Shown here: positions 16,784 to 26,845 of the stretch, piece by piece | Layout of the letters: each line of letters begins with the position of its first letter | How positions within the stretch are numbered: position 1 is the stretch's first letter | From: Actinomyces qiguomingii | GTDB lineage: Bacteria; Actinomycetota; Actinomycetes; Actinomycetales; Actinomycetaceae | Assembly: GCF_004102025.1 (NCBI RefSeq) | Contig: NZ_CP025228.1 | Coordinates: 186,001-250,000 of the forward strand | Length of the DNA: 64,000 bases | Direction: 5' to 3' | Notes under the pieces: generated by a model | Databases searched by the model: none | What the model was told of the DNA's origin: nothing | Seen by the model: only the letters and a program-made list of their open reading frames with translations | Made by a program: the position numbers and the translations under genes

Positions 16784-18490
16784 ATGACAACGCCTCCTCC
16801 TCCGCCGCCTGCCGACCAGGACCGCCTTGCGGCGGAATGTCCCAACACCCCGCTGGTCGAGCTCGCCCGTATTGCCGCCAGCCGGCCAGATCTTCACCCA
16901 CTACTAGCAGTCAACCCCTCGACCTACCCAGACCTACTCACCTGGCTAAGCCAATCGACCGATCCCGCCGTACAACGAGCCCTACAACAGCGAAACACCC
17001 AAACCAACCCCAACACCACACAATCCGCCGCTGTACAGACACAGGCCGTAGATGCGGTGAGACTTCCTCTTCCGGGGGCGGCGTCCGCCTTCCCTTCACC
17101 CAATAACGCCGGCCCTGGCCTCACGTTGACAATACCGCATGGAGCTCGACCACGTCGCAAGCCCCTCGTAGTCGTCGCAGCCGTTGTCGTCGCTGTCCTG
17201 GCTGCCACCACGATCTATGCCACCACACATAACCGCTCCTCGGACGCCAATGTCAGAAATCTGAACGATCTGCTTTCGCCCGGTTGGGCCAACGGCACTA
17301 GCGAACGGTGGAGACTCGACATTGGCCCGTATGACAATGCCTGGGTAAGTACCGCTGGCGACCAACTGATCGTGGCGCGTTCGACAGCATCCGCCAATCA
17401 AGAACTCGCGGACTTTGCCCATCAAGAAACCGTCTCTTTTTCCCAGGTCACAGCGTACGACATCACTGGAAGTGAGCCAGCTAAGCAGTGGCAAACTAAA
17501 CTTACACAAGACGCAGCATGTGCCTCATCGTTCTACATTTGCACCACTACTGGATTCTGGGGGAATTATGTGGTTGTCGGCGACACGTTATTGGCTTCCG
17601 ACGATGGCTCGCCCACCCGTGCGCCCTGGAGCGATTCACTGGCAACGTTTGGAATTGATGAAGACATCATATTCGCGTGCGAGAAGGAAGGATACTGCAG
17701 CGGTTGGCAGCATCCGAATATCAGTTCTCCAAAATGGACGTCTTTCTTGTCAGAATGGACCGTACGTGACGAAACGATAGATGGAGATATCGCCAAGTGG
17801 GGCGATAGAACAGTGGCGCAGGTCAAGCCTCATCAAGCGATCGATATTCAAAGCGGTGAAGTCATCGAGCTACACGCCGACGTCGATCACGAACAACTCA
17901 ATAGTTCTCACTTGCCTCACTTGCTGGCTGACGGCTGGTATTTTTTCCGTGAAGAGACCGTCGAAGATGGCGCCTTTGTGGGCACTTATGTAATAATGTC
18001 GGCACAAGGCGATATCACCGCAACGATTGACGGCAGCTCTTCCGACAGTCTATCCACCAGGGCACTATCTCCTATGTCGCAATGGACGGGAGAGCAACTA
18101 AGGTCAGTTCTCGCAGCGAGCGACGCATCCTGGTCGGATATGTGGATTGAGGTTCTTGACGAAGCTGATCCCAATGATGGCATAACCGGAACATTCACCA
18201 TAAGCAACGGGGCGAATAGCTGGAGTGGCACGGACTCATACGGCGTCATATCATCAATAGGGTGGCACCATAACGAGCGCGCCTCCATGTGTGCAGACGA
18301 GAAACTATTTGTGTACTACACAACGTCAGACAACAACGTAGCGCCCAACATTGTGTACGTTGTCCCAATCGATGATTCAGCTATCACTATCGACCGCTCG
18401 ATTGCCTCAGGCTACCTAGTCTCACCGGAACTCGTCGTATCCCTCGATTATGAAGAGTGGGAACTAGTAGCGCTAGCTCCCGCAAGCTAG
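16784..18490 (+). CDS. Variant leucine-rich repeat membrane protein 1
   Basis: 568 residues. N-terminal helical variant-leucine-repeat block (PLVELARIAASRPDLHPLL..NPSTYPDLLTWL, residues ~22-65), a Pro/Gln/Thr linker, one transmembrane helix (KPLVVVAAVVVAVLAATTIYA, ~125-145), and a ~420-residue outer domain with beta-rich character and a few Cys. Base composition in the outer part is clearly less GC-rich than in the core genes, as expected of acquired or fast-evolving DNA. No good ribosome site precedes the ATG. It lies upstream of a second protein of the same layout and may sense or bind something outside the cell. Confidence 0.7.
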   Translation: MTTPPPPPPADQDRLAAECPNTPLVELARIAASRPDLHPLLAVNPSTYPDLLTWLSQSTDPAVQRALQQRNTQTNPNTTQSAAVQTQAVDAVRLPLPGAASAFPSPNNAGPGLTLTIPHGARPRRKPLVVVAAVVVAVLAATTIYATTHNRSSDANVRNLNDLLSPGWANGTSERWRLDIGPYDNAWVSTAGDQLIVARSTASANQELADFAHQETVSFSQVTAYDITGSEPAKQWQTKLTQDAACASSFYICTTTGFWGNYVVVGDTLLASDDGSPTRAPWSDSLATFGIDEDIIFACEKEGYCSGWQHPNISSPKWTSFLSEWTVRDETIDGDIAKWGDRTVAQVKPHQAIDIQSGEVIELHADVDHEQLNSSHLPHLLADGWYFFREETVEDGAFVGTYVIMSAQGDITATIDGSSSDSLSTRALSPMSQWTGEQLRSVLAASDASWSDMWIEVLDEADPNDGITGTFTISNGANSWSGTDSYGVISSIGWHHNERASMCADEKLFVYYTTSDNNVAPNIVYVVPIDDSAITIDRSIASGYLVSPELVVSLDYEEWELVALAPAS

Positions 18491-18706
18491 TGATATTCAT
18501 ACTCATCGCCGCACGTTTGGTCATATCCGTTATGACAGGAGGCTTAAGTAATGGCCAGTTCCACACCGAACGAGCTTCGCTCGTGCACCTGAAACAGCGT
18601 TGTGGACTGTGGCGCGTGGCTACGCGGCCACTCCCCGTACTCCCCGCTTCTCCCACGAACTAGGTATCTGCCTAGCTGAACCACGTCGGTCCAAGAAAGG
18701 TACACC

Positions 18707-20919
18707 ATGACAGAACTATCAGAGTTCTCTCCAGAAATGGCCAGCGATCCGAATACTAGTCCACATGACATGGCTCGGATGGCGGCGGAGCGCCCCGACC
18801 TGTGGGCCGCGCTGGCAGCGAATCCTGCGATCTACCCCGATCTGCGAGACTGGCTCGGTCAGATAGACGACCCAGTGGTTCACGAGGCTCTGCAGGCATC
18901 AGCACATCGCACGTCGGTTATACAGGCGCCTGCGGAGCGAGACGGATATGATGGCGACTTTCCGTCTACTCACCTGGCCGATGACGACCACTCGAAAGCA
19001 CTTGACGTTGCTGCTGGCCCGGGGATCGCCACTGTGTTTCGTCAGCAGCCCTTCGACGCAGCCACATCTCAGCCACCGGTTCCGTCTGGCAGCGTTCCCC
19101 CGCCCCCGTCCCCGGCACCGGTTCCGTCTGGCAGCGTTCCCCCGCCCCCGTCCCCGGCACCGGTTCCGTCTGGCAGCGTTCCCCCGCCCCGTCCCCGGCA
19201 CCGGTTCCGTCTGGCAGTGTTCCCCCGCCCCCGTCCCCGGCACCGGTTCCGTCTGGCAGCGTTCCCCCGCCCCCGTCCCCGGCACCGGTTCCGTCTGGCA
19301 GCGTTCCCCCGCCCCCGAATCAGATCGATAGCAAACACGACCGGAGGAAATGGGCACCGGTTGTTATTGTTCTCGCGGTGGTCCTTGCGATAGGGGGTGG
19401 CTCGATCGCGGTATATCGGCACCTGACGCAGCTGGGAGCCTCTTCTCCCGACGAAGTAATGAGTACTTTTTCACAGGCCATTCCTAATAAGGACTTCATA
19501 TCTTTGTTCAAAATGGTGTCGCCGGCGGAGGCCAGTCTGCTGACAGGTTCGGCCGACGAGATTAGTAGTTCGAATAGTTCAGATTCAGGCGGCAAATCGA
19601 AGTCTGAACCCGGCGCCATGTTCTCCAAGGATGCTATCGACAGCTACTTGGACTCGCTCAATATCAACGCATCCGAAATGGTCTATTCCGTCGATCAGAA
19701 GTCCAACGGACTTGCAGTCGCCTCCATTTCCTCCTGGACACTAGACGTAACGATTAACCAAAGTCTGGCGGATACTCTGCGCATGCGGTACGAAGCGGCT
19801 AAAGCTAACTCCCTCACCGACAAAGAGAATGACTTCTTCTCTAGCCTTGACTTCTCAGAGGCCCGCTACAGCGGTGAGGTCACGGAGAGCTTCTTTAGCG
19901 ACCACCCCCTTGAGGTAGTACTTGTAAAGGAGGGTGGGCGCTGGTATATCTCACCTACCATGACGCTCGCCCAATGGGAATACCAGAGACGGGCACTGTG
20001 GGACGACCGTACGGCTTCCCCCAACTATGAGGCCGATTTCGCCACGGCGCGGGGCGCAGAGTCTCCCGAAGCCGCAGTTGAAGAGGTCATTGACACGGCC
20101 CTGAACGCACGCCGACCTAGCGACATGTTCGACGATTCCGTTACGGGTCTACTCGCTCTGCCGGAGCGCCGCCTAGCGATGGTGTATGGGTCAACCCTTG
20201 TCGGCGACGACAATGCCTACTATCAGCGCGAATCCGCGAGGGTACAGATTAATTGGGGCCTGACTTCCACTGATATCGGGAACAACCGTTCCGTTGTCCA
20301 CCCCGGTACTTCAACAGTCACCATTAGTACCGCTAATGAGGATGAGATGGTCACCTGGTCCTTCAGGGATGGTTCAGTGGACATCAGTTTGCCCTCCTCA
20401 GAGAACGACACGGTAACGGTTGATTTCACGCGCCAACTCGCCAACCCCAATCAACTAGGGATAGTCGTCGAGAAGAATGGTGGCACGTGGCATGTATCTA
20501 GCCTTGCGACGGTGGTTAACTTTTTCAAATTGCGTCCGTCTGATCGCGCCATTAACGGCCTTTATGACCTTTTCACGGACGCGGGAATGGATCCCGACAA
20601 TGCCGACGGCTTAACGGACGTACTTAGTCAATCCACGGCTATCGCCACTCCATTAGTCGTGATTCTCGACATCGTATCGCAACTACAGGACGTCGAGTGG
20701 GGCGCGCGCTACGACGACAACGAGTATGGGTCTGGCGCCTATTTGGATGAATATTACAATCAGTGTACCGCGGGAGATATGGCGGCGTGCGATAGTCTCT
20801 ATTACGCGTCATCGCTCGGAAGCGACGCCGGAGAGTACGGCCAGACTTGCGGGGACAGGGATTACTCGCTCTGGTCAGGCGGTATGTGTGAGTCAACTCA
20901 CGGTTCTTGGTACTACTGA
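18707..20919 (+). CDS. Variant leucine-rich repeat membrane protein 2, frameshifted in proline-rich repeat
   Basis: ATG 18707 after AGAAAGG. The N-terminal variant-leucine-repeat block (MARMAAERPDLWAALAANP..) matches protein 1. A repeat region follows (19076-19317), then in a different frame a transmembrane helix (APVVIVLAVVLAIGGGSIAVY) and a ~500-residue outer domain ending at 20919. The shift is explained by one missing C in the third repeat unit (CCCCG at 19187-19191 instead of CCCCCG). As sequenced the product would stop at 19393 without a membrane anchor. A C-run inside tandem repeats makes reversible slippage plausible, so I treat this as an out-of-phase gene, not a dead one. Confidence 0.7.
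19076..19317 (+). repeat. 42-bp coding tandem repeat
   Basis: Five full units and a partial sixth beginning CCGGTTCCGTCTGGCAG, at 19076, 19118, 19160, 19201, 19243 and 19285. Each full unit encodes PVPSGSVPPPPSPA. Unit 3 is 41 nt because it lacks one C, which causes the frame change in the host gene. Confidence 0.9.
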
Positions 20920-20957
20920 GCCTTTTGCCCCAGAACCGGCGACTCGGGGGAGGAGAA

Positions 20958-22327
20958 CCAGGGGTTCGGCAAAGTCGTTGGCTGGGTTGTGGGTTGTTAG
21001 GGGTTTTCGGCGTGTTGGTGGGGGTGCGGCGCGACCCGCCGGAGACGATGGAGGTGTTCGAAAAAGCCATTGCCTTGGAAGGTCGCGCCGCTGTGTCATC
21101 ATCCCCCACCGCCCCCTTGTCGCGCCAGCCCCTTACCGGAGTGTTCAAGGGTGTCCCGGACCCGCGTGATCGGCGCGGGGTGCGTCACCGCCTGGACACT
21201 GTGCTGGCTTTGGCGGCGGTGGGGGTGCTGGCCGGGTGCCGCACCCTGCTGGCGATCTGGGAGCACGCCCAGGACCTGACCGGCGGCCAACTACGGCAAC
21301 TGGGACTACCACAAGACCGGGACATCCCCTCGGAGTCCACCATCGGCCGCGCCCTGGCCGGCCTGGACGCCGACGACCTTGACGCTCGGATCGCCTCGTG
21401 GGTGCTCACCCGCACCGGCGCCATCGACGGACGCAGGATTATCGCGGTGGACGGGTGAGACCATGCGCGGCGCCAAACCCAAGAACAACAACAGCGGAGA
21501 CGGTGATGATGGCGGCGGTGATGGCAGCGGCGATGGTGGCGGTGGGGCCCCGCACCTGCTGGCGGCCCTGGACCAGGGCACCGGGGCGGTGCTCGCCCAG
21601 CAGCGCGTAGAAGACAAGACCAGCGAGATACCCGCCCTGAAACAGCTGCTGGCACCCCACGACCTTACCGGCGCGGTCATCACCGCCGACGCCCTGCACA
21701 CCCAGACCAGCACCGCCGAGTGGATCACCTCCCGGGGCGCCGACTACCTACTGACGGTCAAGAACAACCAGCCCAGTCTCAGGGCGAAACTGAAGGCGCT
21801 GCCCTGGAAGGACGTCCCCGCCGTGTCGGGGGTTGACTGCTCTCATGGGCGGCGGGTGCGCCGCACCATCAAAGCCGTGGCAACGCCGGACTGGATCGAC
21901 TTCCCCGGCGCCGCCCAAGTACTACAGGTACGCCGCACCCGCACCACCCACACCCGCGGTAAGAACAGCAAGCGCAGCACCAGGCGCAGCACCGAGGTCG
22001 TCTACCTCATCTGCTCCATACCGCCCGAGCAGGCCCCGCCCGAGCAAGTCGCCGCCTGGATACAAGGCCACTGGAGCATTGAGAACCGCCTCCACTGGGT
22101 ACGGGACGTGACCTATGACGAGGACCGCCACCAACTGCGCACCGGCTCCGGGCCGCAGGTGATGGCCACCCTGCGGAACCTGGCCATAAGCCTCATCCGC
22201 ACCATCTACGACGACCCGGCCACCGCCAGCATCGCCTCAGCCAACCGGGCCATGACACGAAGACCCACCAAAGCCATCAAACTCCTAACAACCCCCTAAC
22301 CACCCAACGACTTTGCCGAGCCCCTGG
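20958..22327 (+). mobile_element. ISAs1-type insertion sequence
   Basis: 1370 bp bounded by imperfect inverted repeats: left CCAGGGGTTCGGCAAAGTCG, right end reads back as CCAGGGGCTCGGCAAAGTCG. It encodes an ISAs1/DDE transposase. No clear target duplication is visible at the flanks. It lies just after the variant-leucine-repeat gene and abuts an IS5-type fragment. Confidence 0.8.
21048..22299 (+). pseudogene. ISAs1 family transposase, frameshifted
   Basis: The N-terminal segment (VFKGVPDPRDRRGVRHRLD, the DDE-associated domain) runs in one frame to IIAVDG then TGA. The catalytic part continues one base on (TMRGAKP ... LLAALDQGTGAVLAQ, VITADALHTQ, YLLTVKNNQP, HWSIENRLHWVRDV), with the DDE residues intact. 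The expected DGKTMRG is read as DG / ETMRG across a single extra T. A low-complexity insert rich in Gly and Asp follows (SGDGDDGGGDGSGDG). The join GGG-T-GAG could allow +1 frameshifting, but a simple mutation is likelier because this family normally has one frame. Confidence 0.75.
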
Positions 22328-22330
22328 CCG

Positions 22331-22812
22331 CCTGCGGGGTCCTGGCGCGCCTGCTCACCGCCGGGCAGGCGGCCGATGGGCCGATGATGATCCCCGTCCT
22401 GAACAAGATCCGGGTAGCGCGTCCGGGACCGGGAAGGCCCCGCACCAGGCCGCAGATGGTGCTCGCGGACAAGGCCTACTCATCCCGTGCTAACCGGGCC
22501 TGGCTGCGAGCCCACCACATCAAGGCCACCATCCCCGTCAAGAAAGACCAGGCCGCCCACCGCCGCCGACGCGGCAGCGCCGGGAGCAGGCCGCCCGCCT
22601 TCGACCCTACGGCGTACAAGGACCGCAATACGGTGGAGCGCTGCTTCGGCCAGCTCAAGCAGAACCGGGCCCTGGCCACCAAGTACGACAAGCTCGCCGT
22701 CCGCTACCAAGCCACCACCCACATCGCCAGCATCGACCACTGGCTCAAACGACTTACACAACACGCCCTTAGGGCGAGTACGCTAGTGACATGCAGTAGC
22801 GCCCGCGAGTAG
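22331..22812 (+). pseudogene. IS5 family transposase, C-terminal fragment
   Basis: LTAGQAADGPMMIPVL, then LADKAYSSRANRAWLRAHHIKATIPVKKDQ and YKDRNTVERCFGQLKQNRALATKYDK, are the second half of an IS5/IS427-type DDE transposase, including the last catalytic Glu region. The first half is missing; the ISAs1 element ends directly before it, so it probably inserted there or replaced that half. Confidence 0.75.
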
Positions 22813-22881
22813 AAGAACTAGATACAAATGTACTGGGCTCTACCGTAAATAACAATATGATGTGTATGGTAACGATTAACA

Positions 22882-22985
22882 TTGCACTCTAGGCCCCGAT
22901 CGGGGGGGGGGGGGGTGTAAAGTGAGCATCCGCTGACAATCTGAGAGCCATTCAAGTCCCAACGTCTCGCTCAGGAGGAGACACG
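22882..22985 (+). promoter_or_regulatory. Leader with 14-G tract before small Cys-rich gene 2
   Basis: TTGCAC at 22882, a run of fourteen G at 22902-22915, then TGTAAAGT. The downstream leader (CTGAGAGCC ... CAGGAGGAG) and the upstream TAAATAACAATATGATG match those at 16230-16364, so at least ~250 bp was duplicated together with the small gene. The different G-run length (nine against fourteen) marks it as unstable. Confidence 0.45.
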
Positions 22986-23141
22986 ATGACGTGCACCAAG
23001 TGCTTCAAGAAGCTGTTTACGTGCAGTGCCTGTGACGGGCAGCGCAGGTTGAGTCTATTAGGCGACCCGTTGACGTGTTCGGCATGCAACAGCACCGGAC
23101 TCGTTTGCCCCGACCATGGAGGCCATCACGGTAGACGATAG
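22986..23141 (+). CDS. Small Cys-rich (DnaJ-like zinc) protein 2
   Basis: 51 residues, ATG after CAGGAGGAGACACG. Same four Cys motifs as the protein at 16365 (CTKC, CSACDG, CSACNSTG, C..HGGHHGRR). It is the nearest gene upstream of the VWA/PP2C/kinase set, so a role as a zinc-binding accessory of that set is likely. No enzymatic signature. Confidence 0.75.
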   Translation: MTCTKCFKKLFTCSACDGQRRLSLLGDPLTCSACNSTGLVCPDHGGHHGRR

Positions 23142-23501
23142 GTTGTCCAGCCAAGGTCGCATTCGTAGAGGACAGCTCCATGAGTGGTTTGCTGTCTTTG
23201 ATGTCTTAAGACTTTTCAAAAGTAGGCCGCCACGATGTGTGACTTTTCCTGTATCAACCAGACCATCCTAGATCCGCCACCGTACACTCATTCCAGAATG
23301 CCTTAGACGTCGACGTTCCACTTCCTGCTCGAGCCGCTTATAGCTAGCGTCAATCAGGGCCGCGACGTGGCGGGCGTGTCCCATCCCGTAATCGACTTAT
23401 CGCGGTTACTTAACGCACCGTTGCTATGTTTGGAAATACCACGGAATACAAGTAAATGGGTCCCATCACGACCCCACACTTCTGAACGAAAGGTCCACGC
23501 A
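23142..23501. other. Intergenic leader of the VWA gene
   Basis: 360 bp of moderate GC without a supported gene. An open frame enters from 23367 in phase with the VWA gene, but it has no ribosome site and no family similarity before the ATG at 23502. I see no clear hairpin or repeat. Confidence 0.5.
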
Positions 23502-24206
23502 ATGAATAGAGAACTTGAGCTGTACGTACCCGTTAACGAGCAGAATCATGATCCTCGGGTCGCCTGTGTCTTAGTTATGGATGTATCGTACTCAATGTCT
23601 GGAGCTCCAATTACCGCTCTTTCGGATGGATACAAGGTGTTCATTGATGAAATCCAGAACGACCCGCTCGCACGGAAACGAGCTGAAGTGTCAGTGGTAA
23701 CTTTCGGAACGTCTGCTCACGTTGTCATACCGTTTCAAGAGGCGCAGAGATTGCAGCCGACGGAGTTCGAGACTGACGGGTCGACGGATATGGCTGGCGG
23801 AATTAATCTTGCTCTTGATCAACTCGAAGAAAGAAAGAGTCAATATCGAGCTCAACATCTTGAGTACTTCCGCCCTTGGCTGTTTCTCATGACAGATGGA
23901 GCCCCTAATCACGAGGGTTTCGAAGAAGCTCTTCGACGCCTGAATCAGGCTGAAGCAGAAAAGCGCGTTGAAGTGTTTGCGGTAGGGGTAGGTGAGAACG
24001 TCAATTGGGATGTCCTCAAACGTGTAAGTAAAGAGCGTGGGCCGCTTAAACTGAACGGGCTAGCTTTTGCGGAAATGTTCCAGTGGCTATCGGCCTCCCT
24101 GTCGTCAGTATCTGAATCCGTTAACTTCGGTTATGATGATAGCTCTCACCGGGAGCCCGGTGAGCAGATTGCTCTTCCACCGGTGGGGTGGGGAACTCTC
24201 CAATAA
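23502..24206 (+). CDS. TerY-like VWA domain protein
   Basis: 234 residues, ATG after AACGAAAGGTCC. Nearly the whole protein is one von Willebrand factor A domain with a complete MIDAS metal site: DVSYSMSG (DxSxS), the Thr in GSTDMAGG, and the Asp in LMTDGAPNHE. It matches TerY-type cytosolic VWA proteins of the tellurium-resistance/stress systems (family knowledge). The next gene (PP2C) starts 23 nt later and a kinase follows, giving the TerY-P triad order. Likely a metal-dependent protein-interaction partner whose phosphorylation is set by the other two. Confidence 0.85.
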   Translation: MNRELELYVPVNEQNHDPRVACVLVMDVSYSMSGAPITALSDGYKVFIDEIQNDPLARKRAEVSVVTFGTSAHVVIPFQEAQRLQPTEFETDGSTDMAGGINLALDQLEERKSQYRAQHLEYFRPWLFLMTDGAPNHEGFEEALRRLNQAEAEKRVEVFAVGVGENVNWDVLKRVSKERGPLKLNGLAFAEMFQWLSASLSSVSESVNFGYDDSSHREPGEQIALPPVGWGTLQ

Positions 24207-24228
24207 CGAGCGATTCTTTACAAGAGCT

Positions 24229-25248
24229 ATGGTTGCCGAACTATATGAGGAGCGGGGCGTGTGGTCGGTTTCCGGAGCGTCCGTAGCCGGGAAATCGCAT
24301 ACAGCGGTCGGCTCGGGCTCTGATGACGCGTATTCTTACATACTCGTAAATGGAGGCGATTCGGTTGTTGCTGCCGTTGCCGATGGCGCGGGGAGCGAAA
24401 CGGGTACGTCTGCGTGGGGATCCTATACCGCGTGCCAAGTTGTGAAGCAGCATGCTACTGAACTCGTTAAATATGCCGCTAGCGAGGCAACCGCAAGGTT
24501 GGCCATTGAGAAGCTGTTTCTGCAGGTTATTCTGGCTATTGAGAGACGATCCCGCCGCATGGATCTTTCTCCGAAAGCACTATCTACTACTCTAACGGTC
24601 GCGGTTCTGTCACCTAACGCTGCGGTATTCGCGCAAGTTGGTGATGGGATCATCGTATGTGACTTTGAAGGAAAACCATCCGCGCGAATACCGGAAGCTA
24701 AAGGTGAATACGCCAACGAAACCGTTTTCGTTACTAGTTCGGGAGCGTTGGATGGTCACTTACGATTCGAATATATACGAGGTGGAAGAAACAGTTTTGC
24801 GATTAGTACTGACGGATTGAGCTATAAGATTCTCAACAAGCAGCAGGGTGGCACCGCGTACGCACCTTTCTTCGTTTCTATATGGAAACAGCTAACGGTG
24901 CCATCGGTAGTTACAACGAAATCCTTGGAAACCTTTCTCGATAAGCTCGACGATCAAACGGGAGACGACAAAACTTTGGTTGTCGGAACCCGTACTGATC
25001 CGGAAGCTTTTACCGAGCATTCGTCGTCATGGAGCCAGGGCGAATCTGCTTCGCCCTTTGGTACTGACCAATACGAGTCGACTTCATCAAGTCATATAGT
25101 GGTCGTAAACACCCTCCAAGAAAAGAACGCTCCTTTTGCTGCCACTGACGTTGTACCCGAGTCACGAGACAGGATGGATGAGAGGCGCACACTTACTCAG
25201 CGGGTTCTATACTGGTTTCGGTGTTTCATGCGTTTTGTAGGGGGATGA
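24229..25248 (+). CDS. PP2C-type serine/threonine phosphatase
   Basis: 339 residues from ATG 24229; the frame is open further up, over the VWA gene, but that part is not family-like. PPM/PP2C metal-binding motifs: VAAVADGAGSETGTSAWGS, FAQVGDGIIV, FAISTDG and GDDKTLVV. The ~100 C-terminal residues are Ser-rich and variable and end in a basic YWFRCFMRF stretch that could touch the membrane. Expected to dephosphorylate the TerY-like protein or the kinase. Middle gene of the triad. Confidence 0.85.
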   Translation: MVAELYEERGVWSVSGASVAGKSHTAVGSGSDDAYSYILVNGGDSVVAAVADGAGSETGTSAWGSYTACQVVKQHATELVKYAASEATARLAIEKLFLQVILAIERRSRRMDLSPKALSTTLTVAVLSPNAAVFAQVGDGIIVCDFEGKPSARIPEAKGEYANETVFVTSSGALDGHLRFEYIRGGRNSFAISTDGLSYKILNKQQGGTAYAPFFVSIWKQLTVPSVVTTKSLETFLDKLDDQTGDDKTLVVGTRTDPEAFTEHSSSWSQGESASPFGTDQYESTSSSHIVVVNTLQEKNAPFAATDVVPESRDRMDERRTLTQRVLYWFRCFMRFVGG

Positions 25249-25257
25249 CTGACATTG

Positions 25258-25485
25258 GTGGCGGAACGCTCAGAGCTAAGTCTCCCGGTTTCTGTATCAT
25301 TTCGCGCGTTCATCGCTGCTGTCCGAGCGGCAAGTGAACAGGGCGACACTACCTGGATTGTTGACGTTATCAGTCCGCTGGTGACTGTCGGCGAGGAATA
25401 CGTCGAGAAACTCAATGCTTCGATCTTCGATCTTCATCGAGTGGTAGGAGGTGAAATACGTGATCATTGTTATGTGCAAGCATAG
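25258..25485 (+). CDS. Small hypothetical protein in the triad
   Basis: 75 residues from GTG 25258 (a TTG precedes it directly), with GGGGGA upstream. Mixed helical sequence (FRAFIAAVRAASEQGDTTWIVDVI); no family is recognised. It sits between phosphatase and kinase with 9 bp and ~100 bp gaps, so it would be cotranscribed. Could be a chance frame. Confidence 0.4.
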   Translation: MAERSELSLPVSVSFRAFIAAVRAASEQGDTTWIVDVISPLVTVGEEYVEKLNASIFDLHRVVGGEIRDHCYVQA

Positions 25486-25588
25486 CTACGCCCTGTCGAG
25501 CACCGAGATGTAAACACTGACGATTGTGTATCGGCCGGGGACAGGTATGCTTGGCTTCCAAGAAGGGTTTATTGGCGGGGGATCTGCG

Positions 25589-26577
25589 ATGGACATATAC
25601 GAACTCGGCCAGGGAGGCCGTGTCGGGCTGGATCGGGCATCGGTGTCGCGAGGAGGAGAGGGATACATTGCTGACGTTCACGGTCGTCCGGACTGGGTGG
25701 CTAAGGTTTTTCATACCGAGTTTCGGGGTATTACTAGCATCGATGCACGACGTAGGAAGAACGACGGGCTAAATAGGAAACGTCAGAAAGTGCACGCTAT
25801 GGTGCGGGAAACACCGAGGACCCGCAGAAACGACGGTCACATAGTCCTCGCCTGGCCGGAGGATGTTCTGCTAAGGAACGGAACGGTGGCCGGTTTCGTC
25901 ATGCCTAAGATCGATGTCAAGGACGCTTTAGAGGTCCATCAGATTACGAATCGAGCAGATCGATTTGCCCCAATGCCTGGCTGCCCACAGTGGGCTCGGG
26001 ACTTCGATTTCAGATATCTGACTCGAACGGCGTATAATTTGGCATCGGCGGTTCAGATGATACATAACGCTGGAGTTGTGATCGGCGATTTCAACGAACG
26101 TAATATTCTAGTGATGCGCACAGCATTGGTCTCCTTGGTTGATTGTGACTCCATGCAGTTCACCAGGGGGCGGCACACTTACCTTTGCGAAGTTGGTCGT
26201 CCCGAGTATACTGCCCCAGAGTTGCAGGGTGTCGATTTCCATAAAGTAGTTCGCGGCCAAGAGTCAGATCTGTTCGCTCTTGGTGTGCATATTTACATGC
26301 TGCTACTTGATGGTGCACAACCATTTCGAGGGGGTGCTTGGAGAGGAGATGGAGATCCCCTGGAGTTCTGAGGCGCATAAGTATGGGATACTACTCCGGT
26401 GGGCCAGGATCTCCATTTGAGCCGATGCGGGCTGCACCGCCTTTGTCCATTCTTCCTAGAGATATCCGGGCGCTAATAGAACGTGCCCTTGGCTCGGGTG
26501 GAGCCAGAAATCCAGCGGTGCGGCCTACCCCCGGAGAATGGTGTGAATCGCTGGACAAGATGTATCGGACGTTGTGA
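25589..26577 (+). pseudogene. TerY-P-type protein kinase, frameshifted
   Basis: ATG 25589 with GCGGGGGATC upstream. Kinase features: Gly-rich loop SRGGEGYIADV, WVAKVF with the ATP-binding Lys, VVIGDFNERNILV (catalytic loop of the triad kinases, with GD in place of HRD), LVDCDSMQF (metal Asp), and PEYTAPELQ. The frame stops at 26371 after QPFRGGAWRGDGDP, but the next frame carries the expected continuation: RISMGYY, PLSILPRDIRALIERAL, RPTPGEWCESL, ending at 26577. A single-base loss near 26345-26375 explains this. Family members usually end in a zinc ribbon, which is missing here but appears at 28654. Confidence 0.8.
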
Positions 26578-26699
26578 TAGATGAGTATTTCTCGCGCGTT
26601 GGGTCGTTTCGGCTGTTATTGATGTGGTTTCACCGTCCGGTTCGGTAGAGTTCGAGTTTGGTGGTCCGGGTGATGGTGTTGGGTGGCTCGGTCAGGCGG

Positions 26700-26800
26700 C
26701 GGTAGCCAGGGGGGCGGCAAAGTCGGTGGCAGGGTAGGGGGTTGTTAGGGGTTTTCGGTGTGTTGGTGCGGGTGCGGCGCGACCCGCCGGTGACGATAGG
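26700..26800. repeat. ISAs1-like left-end sequence, orphan
   Basis: GGCGGCAAAGTCGGTGG, then GGGGGTTGTTAGGGGTTTTC and GGTGCGGGTGCGGCGCGACC, closely match the first ~100 bp of the element at 20958. No ISAs1 transposase follows; the sequence runs into IS3 debris. Confidence 0.65.
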
Positions 26801-26845
26801 TGGTGCAAACAATCCTGAAACCGGAGAGGTCGCGCCGCTGCGTTG

